From contig CAILYC010000006.1 in assembly GCA_903838355.1 (NCBI GenBank), positions 1 to 64,000 on the forward strand: DNA of 64,000 nucleotides. The letters run 5' to 3'. The notes beneath the pieces were generated by a model. It did no database searches, was not told the DNA's origin, and saw only the letters and a list, made by a program, of their open reading frames with translations. Made by a program: the position numbers and the translations under genes. The stretch comes from an uncultured Burkholderiales bacterium (lineage in GTDB: Bacteria > Pseudomonadota > Gammaproteobacteria > Burkholderiales > Burkholderiaceae_C). This document shows, piece by piece, positions 55,331 to 64,000 of the stretch (positions are counted from its first letter, which is position 1; every line of letters begins with the position of its first letter).

Positions 55331-56176
55331 TCAAGCCCGCTTGGGCGTTGAGGTCTGGGTCATGCTGGCGGCCTGGGCGGCGGCCCGCTCCAAGGTCGTT
55401 TGCGCGACTTGATCGCGAAGGTACCAAGGGCTGGGCAGGCCCAGGTGCACAGGATCAACAAGCTTTGGTCCGTCAAGTGCAGGGCAATAGGCAAAATGCT
55501 GCTGCGCCAAGGCCAACAAAGCCTGGGCACTGGGCTCACAGTCGCACCCCGTGAGGGCGCTCATGTCAGCGCCACCCTCACCCATACCCTCACCCATACC
55601 CAATGCAGGACCAGCACCCGCCGCCGCAAAAGATGGACCCCGTGCCACCAGTTCCTTCACTGCCTTGGCGTTTCCCGCCATGAGGGTCGCCGCGGTGGAT
55701 GTCAAATCCCCCCATGGCGCAGGCCAAGACAAGGCCGACTCGGACTCGATGCGGGGGGCTTGGACGCAGACCCAGTGGTTTTGTTGCCACTGGTAGGCGC
55801 CCCAATACACTTGTTGCATGCGTGCATCCAAGGCGCAAACGACACGCTCCTGAGCGTGACCGAGCAAGCGTGCGGTTTGGGCCAAGCATTGCAGGGTGCT
55901 GAACCCCAGCGTTGGGGTGCCGTGCGCCAAAGAAAAGCCTTGGGCAAGGGAGACCGCGGTTCTGAGCCCAGTGAAGGCGCCAGGCCCCTTGGTGTAGACA
56001 ATGGCGTCAAGCTTTGCCAAGGACAAGGACAAGGTCTTGAGGCCTTCTAGGCAAAGCGGGACAATGGTGGCGGAGGTTTTGGTGCCGCTTTCACACCGGC
56101 CAAGCCAGGTCTCCTCGCCTTTGGCCAACGCAATGCTGGCGTGCTCGGTGCTGGTGTCTAAGGCCAAAATGTTCAT
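55331..56176 (-). CDS. tsaB: tRNA threonylcarbamoyladenosine biosynthesis protein TsaB
   Basis: MNILALDTSTEHASIALA; GPGAFTGLRTAVSLAQGFS. Confidence 0.94.
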   Translation of the reverse strand: MNILALDTSTEHASIALAKGEETWLGRCESGTKTSATIVPLCLEGLKTLSLSLAKLDAIVYTKGPGAFTGLRTAVSLAQGFSLAHGTPTLGFSTLQCLAQTARLLGHAQERVVCALDARMQQVYWGAYQWQQNHWVCVQAPRIESESALSWPAPWGDLTSTAATLMAGNAKAVKELVARGPSFAAAGAGPALGMGEGMGEGGADMSALTGCDCEPSAQALLALAQQHFAYCPALDGPKLVDPVHLGLPSPWYLRDQVAQTTLERAAAQAASMTQTSTPKRA

Positions 56177-56356
56177 CGGGGAATTATCCCTGAAATAGGC
56201 CAAGCCCAATGGCCAGTAAAAGGGTCAGGGCCAGGCTCAAGGTCAGGTTAAAGTGTGGTCAGCAACACGTCCAAGGAAAGAAAGAGTGCAGCATGAACCG
56301 TCAACTCCACAAAGGCACGCATGAAAGTCGCAGCCTTGTCTTTTGGTAAGGAGCGC

Positions 56357-57841
56357 ATGAGCAGGCGTGTCTTCTTGCTGTGCGCGTTTTGCTGGCTGGC
56401 CTGGCCACTGTTGGCCAGTGGCCAAGACGCCCGAAGGCAGTCGCTGGGGTCACCCCCAGAGACGAGCAAGTCGCCACTGCGCTCAGAACTTGGGTCTACA
56501 CCCGAGTCTATGCTGCCCAGTGACATTGTGCGTTTGATGCAGTCTTTGCATCTGCCCGAGCAAAGCATGAGTGTCGTGGTGCGAGACCTTGACTCTGGGG
56601 CAGAACCCGTTCACCACCGTGCCAGTGACATCCGAACCCCAGCCTCGCTGATCAAACTCGTCACCACCCAAGCGGCCCTGGATCTCTTGGGACCCGCTTT
56701 TGTTTGGCACACACCCGTGTTTGTGACGGGCCCCATTCAAGGCGGGGTCTTGCGCGGGGATGTCCATGTGCGTGGCTCGGGCGACCCCAAATTCAATTTG
56801 GAGGCGGCCACCCAGATGCTGCTCGCTTTGAAAGGGATGGGGTTGCAGCGAATCGAGGGCGACTGGTGGATTGACAAATCCCTCTTTGAGCTCGCTGCCA
56901 AAGATCCCGCCTCCTTTGATGGTGAGCCCTTCAAGCCCTACAACGTGGGGGCCGATGCCATGCTGGTGAATTTCAATGCCTTGCTGCTCACCTTGACGCC
57001 CGATGCGGTGTTGCCACTGGCGCATGTGCGGGTTGACCCCCCGCTTTTGGGCTTGACCTATCCCGCCACCGTGCCCTTGAGTGCTGGGCCATGTGAGGAT
57101 TACCGAGGGCAATTGAAGGCGGACTTTTCGCGCGTGCTGGAGATCCGCTTGGCAGGACACTACCCCCGAGCTTGCGGCCAACAAGTTTGGCCCCTGGCGT
57201 CCCCCAACCCCCAAGAGTACACGACTCGGGCCTTGGGGGGATTGTGGAAGGCGCTTGGCGGCGAGATCACCGGAGAATTCAAACTCGGTGCCGTGCCCAA
57301 AGGATTGACACCCCTTTGGCGACAAGACTCGGCCACCTTGGGCGAAATCATCCGCGACATGAACAAATACAGCAACAACGTGATGGCCCACCAACTCTAT
57401 TTGAGTTTGAGTGCCTACGCCATGACAGGCCCGTTGGTGGGCAGCAACGAGGCCTCGGCAAAAATCGTGCACGACTGGTGGACGGCCCGCTTCACAGCAC
57501 CAGAGCCCCGCACCCAAGAGGGCTCAGGCCTCAGCCGTGACGACCGCATGAGTGCCAGAGGCCTCACGCAGTTGCTTCAATACGCATGGGAGTCGCCCTA
57601 CAGCGCCGAGTTGATCGCATCCTTGCCGATCTCAGGCCTGGATGGAACCCTGAAAAAAAGCCAAATCGCAGGTCTTGCCCATTTAAAAACCGGCAGTTTG
57701 AACGGCGTGCTCGGTGTCGCCGGTTTTGTGCAAGCCCACAATCACCATCGCTATAGCCTTGTGGTCTTGGTCAACCATCCCAATGCCGGCAAAGCACGAC
57801 CTATGATGGATGCGTGGATTGAGTGGGTGGCCAACCATTGA
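56357..57841 (+). CDS. dacB: D-alanyl-D-alanine carboxypeptidase/endopeptidase (PBP4)
   Basis: ASLIKLVTTQAALDLLG (SxxK), KYSNNVMAHQLYLSL (SxN), LKTGSLNGVLGVAGF (KTG). Confidence 0.94.
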   Translation: MSRRVFLLCAFCWLAWPLLASGQDARRQSLGSPPETSKSPLRSELGSTPESMLPSDIVRLMQSLHLPEQSMSVVVRDLDSGAEPVHHRASDIRTPASLIKLVTTQAALDLLGPAFVWHTPVFVTGPIQGGVLRGDVHVRGSGDPKFNLEAATQMLLALKGMGLQRIEGDWWIDKSLFELAAKDPASFDGEPFKPYNVGADAMLVNFNALLLTLTPDAVLPLAHVRVDPPLLGLTYPATVPLSAGPCEDYRGQLKADFSRVLEIRLAGHYPRACGQQVWPLASPNPQEYTTRALGGLWKALGGEITGEFKLGAVPKGLTPLWRQDSATLGEIIRDMNKYSNNVMAHQLYLSLSAYAMTGPLVGSNEASAKIVHDWWTARFTAPEPRTQEGSGLSRDDRMSARGLTQLLQYAWESPYSAELIASLPISGLDGTLKKSQIAGLAHLKTGSLNGVLGVAGFVQAHNHHRYSLVVLVNHPNAGKARPMMDAWIEWVANH

Positions 57842-57868
57842 GCCTGTTGACATAGCCCGGTGACCTCT

Positions 57869-57891
57869 GTGGTGACCACTCAGGTCACCAC
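57869..57891. repeat. Perfect 9-bp stem GTGGTGACC-ACTCA-GGTCACCAC downstream of dacB
   Basis: Inverted repeat 28 bp after dacB stop. Confidence 0.85.
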
Positions 57892-58141
57892 TGTGGCTTA
57901 TAGGCACTTTGATCCTGACCGATGAGCCCGTTCAAAGCCCCCAGGGGTTTTTTTCAAGTGTCAATGCCGTGTTGGGAAATGCTCTGCGGTGAGGAACATT
58001 CCAATCCACATTGAAAGCACAAGGCAGGAGGATGCAACGCTGAACGCAAGAAAGCTCTAAAAGTTTTTGCAAGAAAAACGCACCAACGGCGGGCGAGCCC
58101 TTGGGCCAGGCCGGGCCCACGCGTTTGAATGGCCTGAGCGG

Positions 58142-58186
58142 CCTAACCAGCGTAATCAGCCTAACCAGCGTAATCAGCGTTACCAG
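58142..58186. repeat. Five copies of a 9-bp degenerate tandem repeat (TAACCAGCG/TAATCAGCC)
   Basis: CCTAACCAGCGTAATCAG twice perfectly, then CGTTACCAGCC. Confidence 0.9.
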
Positions 58187-59106
58187 CCTTTTGGGCTTCG
58201 CAAAAACGTGTAGGCGTAGTTGCCGATCATGCGCTGAGCAACAGGGGTGATGTGGATGTTGTCGGCGTAGAGGTAGGTGTTGTAGTTGGGGTCTGCCGTG
58301 GTGGCATTGCAATTGATGCCGGCGGTGAGCCCAGGGCATGCCGCAGTGCCCAGACCTGCCGTGGTGATGCCATAGCCTTGCAAGTCTGCGCTCAAGAGCA
58401 AAACCTCAATGTCAAAAAGTCTCACCCCTTGCCCAGACACATACAAGCCCGCATTGGTGATGATGGCGGTGTTGAAGGCGCGGGTCAGGTCCTGGATAAA
58501 TTGAGGCAAGCCCCCGGTGTAATTGGGATAGCGTGTGGCAAAGCTGGTCGCATTGATTTGCGCAAAAGGGCTGCCTTTCAAATCATAGGCATTGAGCAGC
58601 AAAATATGGCTGAAATTGTTCAGCTGTCCCCTGGCAAATTGTTGATAAGTCAGCCCCAAGGCGCTCAGGGTGCTCACGGCCGAGGCGGGTGTTTCATCCC
58701 CCTTCAAGACCGCCAACGTGTGATTCAAGATGTCGTTTGTGCCAGCCGTGATCACCAGCATGTCGCTGGACTGAGCGCGAAAGCCCGCAAGCTGAGCTGG
58801 GAGGTCGGCCACGGTGGCGCTTGGGTTGGCCAAGCCAGACACCGCGGGGTCAAAGGCCAAGTTGTAGTCGAGCGCCATTTGAGGAATCCAATTGGTCACA
58901 GTGCCATCGTTGACCGTCAATTGATCGGCATAAGCGTTGGCCAAGGAGCCTTGGTAGCTTAAGAAGTCGCCCACGGAGACAATTCGGGCGGGAAAAAACT
59001 CATCCACTTTGACGCTCGAGCCGCACGACGCCACCAGCGCGCACAGGCCCAAATAGGCCAACCGTTGGCCCAGGCGCTTGGCCGTGATGGTAAGCTTGAT
59101 CTTCAT
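58180..59106 (-). CDS. SGNH/GDSL-hydrolase-like lipoprotein
   Basis: Lipobox LVASC; VSVGDFLSYQG, ITAGTNDILN, YADNIHITPVAQRMIGNYAYTFL. Confidence 0.85.
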   Translation of the reverse strand: MKIKLTITAKRLGQRLAYLGLCALVASCGSSVKVDEFFPARIVSVGDFLSYQGSLANAYADQLTVNDGTVTNWIPQMALDYNLAFDPAVSGLANPSATVADLPAQLAGFRAQSSDMLVITAGTNDILNHTLAVLKGDETPASAVSTLSALGLTYQQFARGQLNNFSHILLLNAYDLKGSPFAQINATSFATRYPNYTGGLPQFIQDLTRAFNTAIITNAGLYVSGQGVRLFDIEVLLLSADLQGYGITTAGLGTAACPGLTAGINCNATTADPNYNTYLYADNIHITPVAQRMIGNYAYTFLRSPKGW

Positions 59107-59146
59107 GCAGGTCTCCATTAATAGCCGATAGTTTAACGGGTGAATG

Positions 59147-60235
59147 TCAAGGTTGGATTTCGGTGTGACTTGCTCGATTCAATCGATCGGCCACCCCCGC
59201 CCAAAGCACCCCGCTTGGAGGCGACTCAACCCAAATCTGCGAGACCCCCAAGGCATCAAAGTCTCGCAACGTGGCAAAAAGCGCATGGGCGCAATCTTGG
59301 GGCAATGCGGGCATGGCCTTAAAAACAAGGTGTGGGGCATGGGGCAGAGCATGGACGGCGCGGTCCCGAGACCACACCCCGATCGTCTGGGGTGATTCGC
59401 GGCTCAAACCGGTCAATTCGGGGGGCGGTTTGCGTCCCAAACGTTCGATCTCGAGCAGCATGCTAGTGCTGTCCATGAGTTTCACCCGTGCCCGAGGGGC
59501 GTAGTGCGAGGCCAGGGTTCCCGACGCTTTGGGAGCCGTGGCTTCAAAGGCCCGCGTGTGGGCACCCTCAGGGCGGGACATCGCCAAGAGATCGTCTTGC
59601 CGCAGCACGGGCCTATTGAGGGCCTCTTGCAGCGTGCTTTGGTCAATGAGGCCTGGGCGCAACAAAATGGGCTCGCCGCGGGTGCAGTCGACAATGGTGG
59701 ACTCGATGCCAATGTCACAGTCGCCCGCGTCGAGCAAGCTGAGGGTGGCGCCGAACTCATCGCGCACGTGACCAGCCCGGGTGGGGCTCACCCGGCCAAA
59801 GCGGTTGGCGCTGGGCGCAGCCACGCCATGCACACCCAGGGCTCGGGCTGTTTCGAGGAGGGCCAAGGCCACCGGGTGGGAGGGCCAACGCAGACCGATC
59901 GTGTGGGACTGCGCACTTGCGGCTTGGGCCACGTTGGCGCGTTTGTGCAAGATCAAGGTGAGCGCACCAGGCCAAAACCGCTCCATCAAGGTTTGCGCAA
60001 AGTCGGGGATGTCTTGAGCGTAGTGCTCGACACCTTGGGCGCTCGAGATGTGCACGATCAAGGGGTGGTTGTTGGGTCGGCCTTTGAGCTTAAAAATTTG
60101 CTCAACCGCGGCATCTTGGTCGGCATCTGCACCCAAGCCATAAACGGTTTCGGTGGGGAAGGCGACGAGTTCTCCGCGATGGAGTGCGCGCGCGGCGTTT
60201 TGGATATCGGCCACGCTTGGTGAGAAGCTTGTCAT
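59147..60235 (-). CDS. tsaC: L-threonylcarbamoyladenylate synthase (Sua5/YciO/YrdC)
   Basis: ALHRGELVAFPTETVYGLGADADQDAAVEQIFKLKGRP; ATG 60235 overlaps purK stop. Confidence 0.94.
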   Translation of the reverse strand: MTSFSPSVADIQNAARALHRGELVAFPTETVYGLGADADQDAAVEQIFKLKGRPNNHPLIVHISSAQGVEHYAQDIPDFAQTLMERFWPGALTLILHKRANVAQAASAQSHTIGLRWPSHPVALALLETARALGVHGVAAPSANRFGRVSPTRAGHVRDEFGATLSLLDAGDCDIGIESTIVDCTRGEPILLRPGLIDQSTLQEALNRPVLRQDDLLAMSRPEGAHTRAFEATAPKASGTLASHYAPRARVKLMDSTSMLLEIERLGRKPPPELTGLSRESPQTIGVWSRDRAVHALPHAPHLVFKAMPALPQDCAHALFATLRDFDALGVSQIWVESPPSGVLWAGVADRLNRASHTEIQP

Positions 60236-61626
60236 GGCTCTGGCAAGGCTTGAAGGGCCCAGATGTCGCCTTGCTGGACCAAGCGAGGGGACACACCCAG
60301 GCCCGAGCCACCCAGCCCCAGCAGATAAAGGCATTGGTCCACCGTGTCTTTGACGGCTTCGGGACTCGAGCCGGTGATGTTCAAGTGGCCCATTTTGCGG
60401 CAGCGGCGTGCTTCTTTTTTGCCATAAAGGTGAAGATGGGTGCCTGGAAGGGCCAACAAGCGCGACCAATCGGGTTCTTGGGGCTGCAGTGGGTCATTTG
60501 CAAAAGCACTGTCTTGAGGTCGCACAGGAGACGCATCCCACCACAAATCCCCGAGCAAATTGAGCATGACACAGGGGCTGTGCTGGGCCACTGGGGTGAG
60601 CGGCAGGCCCATCAAGACACGCAGTTGAAGCTCAAACTGCGACTGGGCGCAGGAGTTGAGGCTGTGGTGCCCACTGTTGTGAGGCCGGGGCGCGATTTCG
60701 TTGACCACCCACAGCGAAGGGTCAGGCTCAAGGGCAAGCCCTGGGGTTGACTCGGCGCCGCTTGCAGCCGTGTCCAGCAAAAAGAACTCCACGCAAAGCA
60801 CCCCCACGTAGTCAAGGTGCTTGGCCAGGGTTTGCGCTGCAGCAAGGAGCTCACGCTCGAGCTCGGGATGAACCCAGCCCGGAAAAACCGTGCTGGAGAA
60901 CAAGATGCCTTGGAGGTGCTGGTTGATTTGGATGGGCAAGTGAACGCACACGCCCGTATCGGAGCGCGCCAAGACCACCGAGCACTCGGCCAAGAGGGGG
61001 AGTTTTTTCTCGAGCACACACACGAGATCTTGGGTCTTTTGGCTCGACTGCAACTGGGCGTAGGCTGCGGCCAAATCTTGGGCACGCGGCACCACCACTT
61101 GGCCTTTGCCGTCATAGCCCAATTGGGCGGTTTTAAGAATGGCGGGAAAGATCTCCAAGGGCGCCTTGGCCAAATCGTCTTGGGTTTCAATGACATGAAA
61201 GGGCGCCACGGGCAGATCACAGGCCCGGATCGTGGTTTTCTCCCTCACGCGGTTTTGGGCGACGCGCACCGAATTCGCTTTGGGACTCACGCCCAGCGTG
61301 CGGGCCAAGTGGTCAAGCGTTTGCGCCGGGACGTTTTCAAACTCCGTGGTCACACGTTCGCACAGCTCGCTCAATGCTTGTAAGCCTTTTTCATCGGTGT
61401 AGTCAAAACACAAAAAATGCTCGGCCATGGCACTGGCCGGACAGGCCGGGTCGGGGTCTAGAACGGCGGCTCGGTAGCCCATCGACTGGGCGGCTTGCAC
61501 CAGCATGCGCGCGAGCTGTCCGCCACCGAGCACCCCAATGCATGCGGGTGGGGCGAGGGGGGGAAGTTCACGGCGCACGGGCAATGCTGAACAGGTTTCG
61601 GGGGCCATGGGGTGTTGATTGCTCAA
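60232..61626 (-). CDS. purK: 5-(carboxyamino)imidazole ribonucleotide synthase
   Basis: [48 protein letters not shown]. Confidence 0.95.
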   Translation of the reverse strand: MSNQHPMAPETCSALPVRRELPPLAPPACIGVLGGGQLARMLVQAAQSMGYRAAVLDPDPACPASAMAEHFLCFDYTDEKGLQALSELCERVTTEFENVPAQTLDHLARTLGVSPKANSVRVAQNRVREKTTIRACDLPVAPFHVIETQDDLAKAPLEIFPAILKTAQLGYDGKGQVVVPRAQDLAAAYAQLQSSQKTQDLVCVLEKKLPLLAECSVVLARSDTGVCVHLPIQINQHLQGILFSSTVFPGWVHPELERELLAAAQTLAKHLDYVGVLCVEFFLLDTAASGAESTPGLALEPDPSLWVVNEIAPRPHNSGHHSLNSCAQSQFELQLRVLMGLPLTPVAQHSPCVMLNLLGDLWWDASPVRPQDSAFANDPLQPQEPDWSRLLALPGTHLHLYGKKEARRCRKMGHLNITGSSPEAVKDTVDQCLYLLGLGGSGLGVSPRLVQQGDIWALQALPEP

Positions 61627-62120
61627 AGGGAGGTGGGAGTGAGCACACTTTGGCGCGCCGCATTGGTTTGTGCCTCACGGTAGGCGTCGAGCTTGGCTTG
61701 CAAAACGCGATCATGAAGTGCTAGCATGGCCACTGCAAAGAGTGCGGCATTGGCTGCCCCGCTGTGGCCGATGGCAAAGGTGGCCACGGGGATGCCCTTG
61801 GGCATTTGCACGATGCTGTGCAGCGAGTCCACGCCGTGCAGGTGTTGGCTCGCCACGGGAACACCCAGGACCGGAAGGGTGGTTTTGCTCGCCAGCATGC
61901 CTGGCAAATGGGCGGCGCCGCCTGCACCCGCGATAATAGCGTGCAAACCCGCTTGCCGCGCACCTTGTGCGTAGGCGAACAAATCGTCGGGCATGCGGTG
62001 AGCCGAGAGCACGCGCGCGTGAAACGGGATGTCAAACTCTTGGAGAATGCGGGTGGCGTGTTGCAAGGTCTCCCAATCCGATTGGGAGCCCATCACGACA
62101 CCGATGAGGGCTTGAGTCAT
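61623..62120 (-). CDS. purE: 5-(carboxyamino)imidazole ribonucleotide mutase
   Basis: [37 protein letters not shown]. Confidence 0.97.
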   Translation of the reverse strand: MTQALIGVVMGSQSDWETLQHATRILQEFDIPFHARVLSAHRMPDDLFAYAQGARQAGLHAIIAGAGGAAHLPGMLASKTTLPVLGVPVASQHLHGVDSLHSIVQMPKGIPVATFAIGHSGAANAALFAVAMLALHDRVLQAKLDAYREAQTNAARQSVLTPTSL

Positions 62121-62192
62121 GGGGTGGATTGCCCTTGGGGCAAAAGAGTGCGAGTGGTTTGATTTTAATGGGTAGAAGAGGAGTGCCGGTCA

Positions 62193-63149
62193 ATGATAGA
62201 AGTCAGCGTTGAAAATTTCGAGTTGGAGGTGATGCAAGCCTCTGTGGACACGCCCGTGTTGGTGGACTTTTGGGCGCCATGGTGTGCCCCTTGCAAGGTC
62301 ATTGGCCCGCTGCTCGAGCAGTTGGAAGAAGATTACCAAGGGCGCTTTAAGCTGGTCAAAATCAACTCCGATGATGAGCAACAAATTTCTCAGGCCTTTG
62401 GCATCAAGAGCCTGCCCACTTGCATCTTGCTCAAACAAGGGCGCCCCGTCGATGGCTTCATGGGGGCTTTGCCCTTGGGGCAAATCAAAGCGTTTTTGGA
62501 CAAACACCTCCCCTCCGTTGAGGAATTGACCGCGCTTGAAGACGCCCAAGAGGCCCAGGCTTTGATGGAGGAAGGCGACGCCCAAGCGGCATTGGTGAAA
62601 CTGCAAGAGGCCTTGGCCATCAACCCGGCCAACGACGATGCGCGTTTTGATTGTGTCAAACTGCTCATCACCGAAGGAGAGCTCGACACCGCACAAGAGG
62701 TTTTGGCCCCGGCTTTGGGGCAAATCCCAGTGGCCTTGAGGTTTGAGTCCTTGAAGCACTGGTTGGCTTGCTTGCAGTTTGTGCAAACCGACCCGCAAGG
62801 GGCGTGGAGCCCGGCGCAGTTTGTAACCCACCTCGAGGCCAACAAGCGCGACTTTGCTGCACGCTTGGCGTTCGCACGCTGCTTGGTGGCCGCTGGCGAG
62901 ATGGTGCCCGCCATGGACGAGTTGCTTGAGATCATCATGCGAGACAAAACCTGGAGCGAAGAGATTGCCAGAAAGCTTTATGTGGCCATTTTGGAGCTCA
63001 TGACGCCCCCACCGGCCAAGGACGCCAAAACCAGCACCGACACCACGGCCGGTGGCATAGCGCTCACCACCCAAGTCAGCCTCAACGAGGATCCGCGCCT
63101 GGAGTTGATCTCCAAGTACCGCAGGCGGTTGAGCAGCGCCTTGAATTGA
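62193..63149 (+). CDS. Thioredoxin with C-terminal TPR-like region (YbbN/CnoX-type)
   Basis: DFWAPWCAPCKVIGPLLEQLEEDY then helical repeat region. Confidence 0.92.
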   Translation: MIEVSVENFELEVMQASVDTPVLVDFWAPWCAPCKVIGPLLEQLEEDYQGRFKLVKINSDDEQQISQAFGIKSLPTCILLKQGRPVDGFMGALPLGQIKAFLDKHLPSVEELTALEDAQEAQALMEEGDAQAALVKLQEALAINPANDDARFDCVKLLITEGELDTAQEVLAPALGQIPVALRFESLKHWLACLQFVQTDPQGAWSPAQFVTHLEANKRDFAARLAFARCLVAAGEMVPAMDELLEIIMRDKTWSEEIARKLYVAILELMTPPPAKDAKTSTDTTAGGIALTTQVSLNEDPRLELISKYRRRLSSALN

Positions 63150-63179
63150 AACCCAAGGGGGGTAAGAGCGTTGAGGGCT

Positions 63180-63206
63180 GGGGCGGGGGCGGGGGCAGGG
63201 GTTGGG
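63180..63206 (+). other. G-quadruplex-forming motif
   Basis: GGGGCGGGGGCGGGGGCAGGGGTTGGG: five G-runs with 1-2 nt loops. Confidence 0.8.
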
Positions 63207-63258
63207 TGCCGGGCATAAAACGGCCGGAATAAAGCGGCCTGCATGAAACAGCGGGTTA

Positions 63259-63294
63259 TAAGCGCTGGGTTTTAAGCGCTGGGTTTTAAGCGCG
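63259..63294. repeat. 14-bp tandem repeat TAAGCGCTGGGTTT x2.5 over the purC stop codon
   Basis: Two perfect copies plus partial third. Confidence 0.9.
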
Positions 63295-64000
63295 CCCACA
63301 CCTCTTGGTATTTCAGCGCGGTTTGCGCAATGACGTCCTCAGGCAAGGTCGGTGCTGGGGCTGTTTTGTCCCAAGGCACCCCCGCGGCATTGCGGTAATG
63401 CTCGAGCCAGTCGCGCAGGAATTGTTTGTCAAAGCTTGGTGGATTCACCCCCACTCGGTAGGTCTCTAAGGGCCAATAGCGTGAGGAGTCTGGCGTCAAC
63501 ACCTCGTCCATCAGCACCAATTGGTCTTGCTCGTTCAAACCGAACTCGAACTTGGTGTCGGCGATGATGATGCCGCTCTTCAAAGCGATGCGCCGAGCGG
63601 CTTGGTACAGCGCCAGACTCGTGTCTCGCACTTGCTCGGCCAAAGTGGGTCCAATGAGGTCGGCCATTTGAGCAAATGCGATGTTCTCATCGTGCTCGCC
63701 CATGGCCGCTTTGGTGGCGGGGGTAAAGAGCGGGGTGGGGAGCTCGCAAGCGTTTTGTAAACCCGCTGGAAGGCGTTCAGCGCAGACGGTTTGGTGGGCC
63801 TGGTACTCTGCCCAAGCACTGCCCGCCAAGTAGCCACGCACGACCGCTTCCACGGGCAAAGGGCGCAAACGCTCAACCAGCATGGCGCGACCCAAGACTT
63901 GGGGCACATCCTCGGCGCTCACCACCGACTCGGGGGCCAAGTGGGTGAGGTGGTTGGGGCAAATCGAAGAAAGCTCTTCAAACCAAAACAAGGCCATTTG
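63272..64000 (-). CDS. purC: Phosphoribosylaminoimidazole-succinocarboxamide synthase (truncated by window edge)
   Basis: FEELSSICPNHLTHLAPESVVSAEDVPQVLGRAMLVERLRPLPVEAVVRGYLAGSAW; DTKFEFG; DEVLTPDSSRYWP. Confidence 0.96.
   Translation of the reverse strand, partial: QMALFWFEELSSICPNHLTHLAPESVVSAEDVPQVLGRAMLVERLRPLPVEAVVRGYLAGSAWAEYQAHQTVCAERLPAGLQNACELPTPLFTPATKAAMGEHDENIAFAQMADLIGPTLAEQVRDTSLALYQAARRIALKSGIIIADTKFEFGLNEQDQLVLMDEVLTPDSSRYWPLETYRVGVNPPSFDKQFLRDWLEHYRNAAGVPWDKTAPAPTLPEDVIAQTALKYQEVWARLKPSA

Noticed and set aside
55575-55600. 12-bp repeat CTCACCCATACC x2 in tsaB
   Set aside because: Short in-frame Gly/Met/Glu micro-repeat in a variable loop; little to interpret
56483-57517. 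344-aa minus-strand ORF opposite dacB
   Set aside because: Antisense to dacB with intact SxxK/SxN/KTG motifs on the plus strand
59504-60223. 239-aa plus-strand ORF opposite tsaC
   Set aside because: Antisense to tsaC; codon-pattern artefact
62190-63299. 369-aa minus-strand ORF opposite the thioredoxin-TPR gene
   Set aside because: Antisense to a clear thioredoxin; shadow ORF

Overview
Ordinary housekeeping chromosome from a betaproteobacterium (Burkholderiales-like by gene content and order), spanning the replication-origin region. Left of oriC, genes run mostly leftward: the str operon (rpsL-rpsG-fusA-tuf), a dacC-like gene, metX-metW, and an rpmH-rnpA-yidD-yidC-mnmE-kdsD-kdsC-lptC series. 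dnaA-dnaN-gyrB run rightward, followed by mnmG-rsmG-parA-parB. Further right are gcdH, mnmA, pckG, a split metH, a TorF-porin/glnK/amtB unit, ssb, uvrA, pyrF, tsaB-rimI-UDG-like, dacB, tsaC, purK, purE and a partial purC. I saw no rRNA, tRNA, CRISPR array, prophage or intact IS element, and no convincing multi-gene novel system. The points most worth a second look are: an SAH-riboswitch-like element between the two metH halves whose P4 strand overlaps an anti-Shine-Dalgarno; NtrC-like sites plus a sigma-54 promoter ahead of TorF-glnK-amtB; three parS-like sites in mnmG-rsmG-parA; a DnaA-trio-like (CTA)4 next to an AT-rich tract upstream of dnaN; two long-range inverted repeats upstream of pckG; a GDSL lipoprotein whose nucleophile Ser is Phe; a family-4 UDG homologue with both catalytic motifs eroded; an ACP-ketosynthase-pirin operon; and several perfect palindromes at operon heads or junctions. 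All family assignments come from reading the translations; no database search was run.
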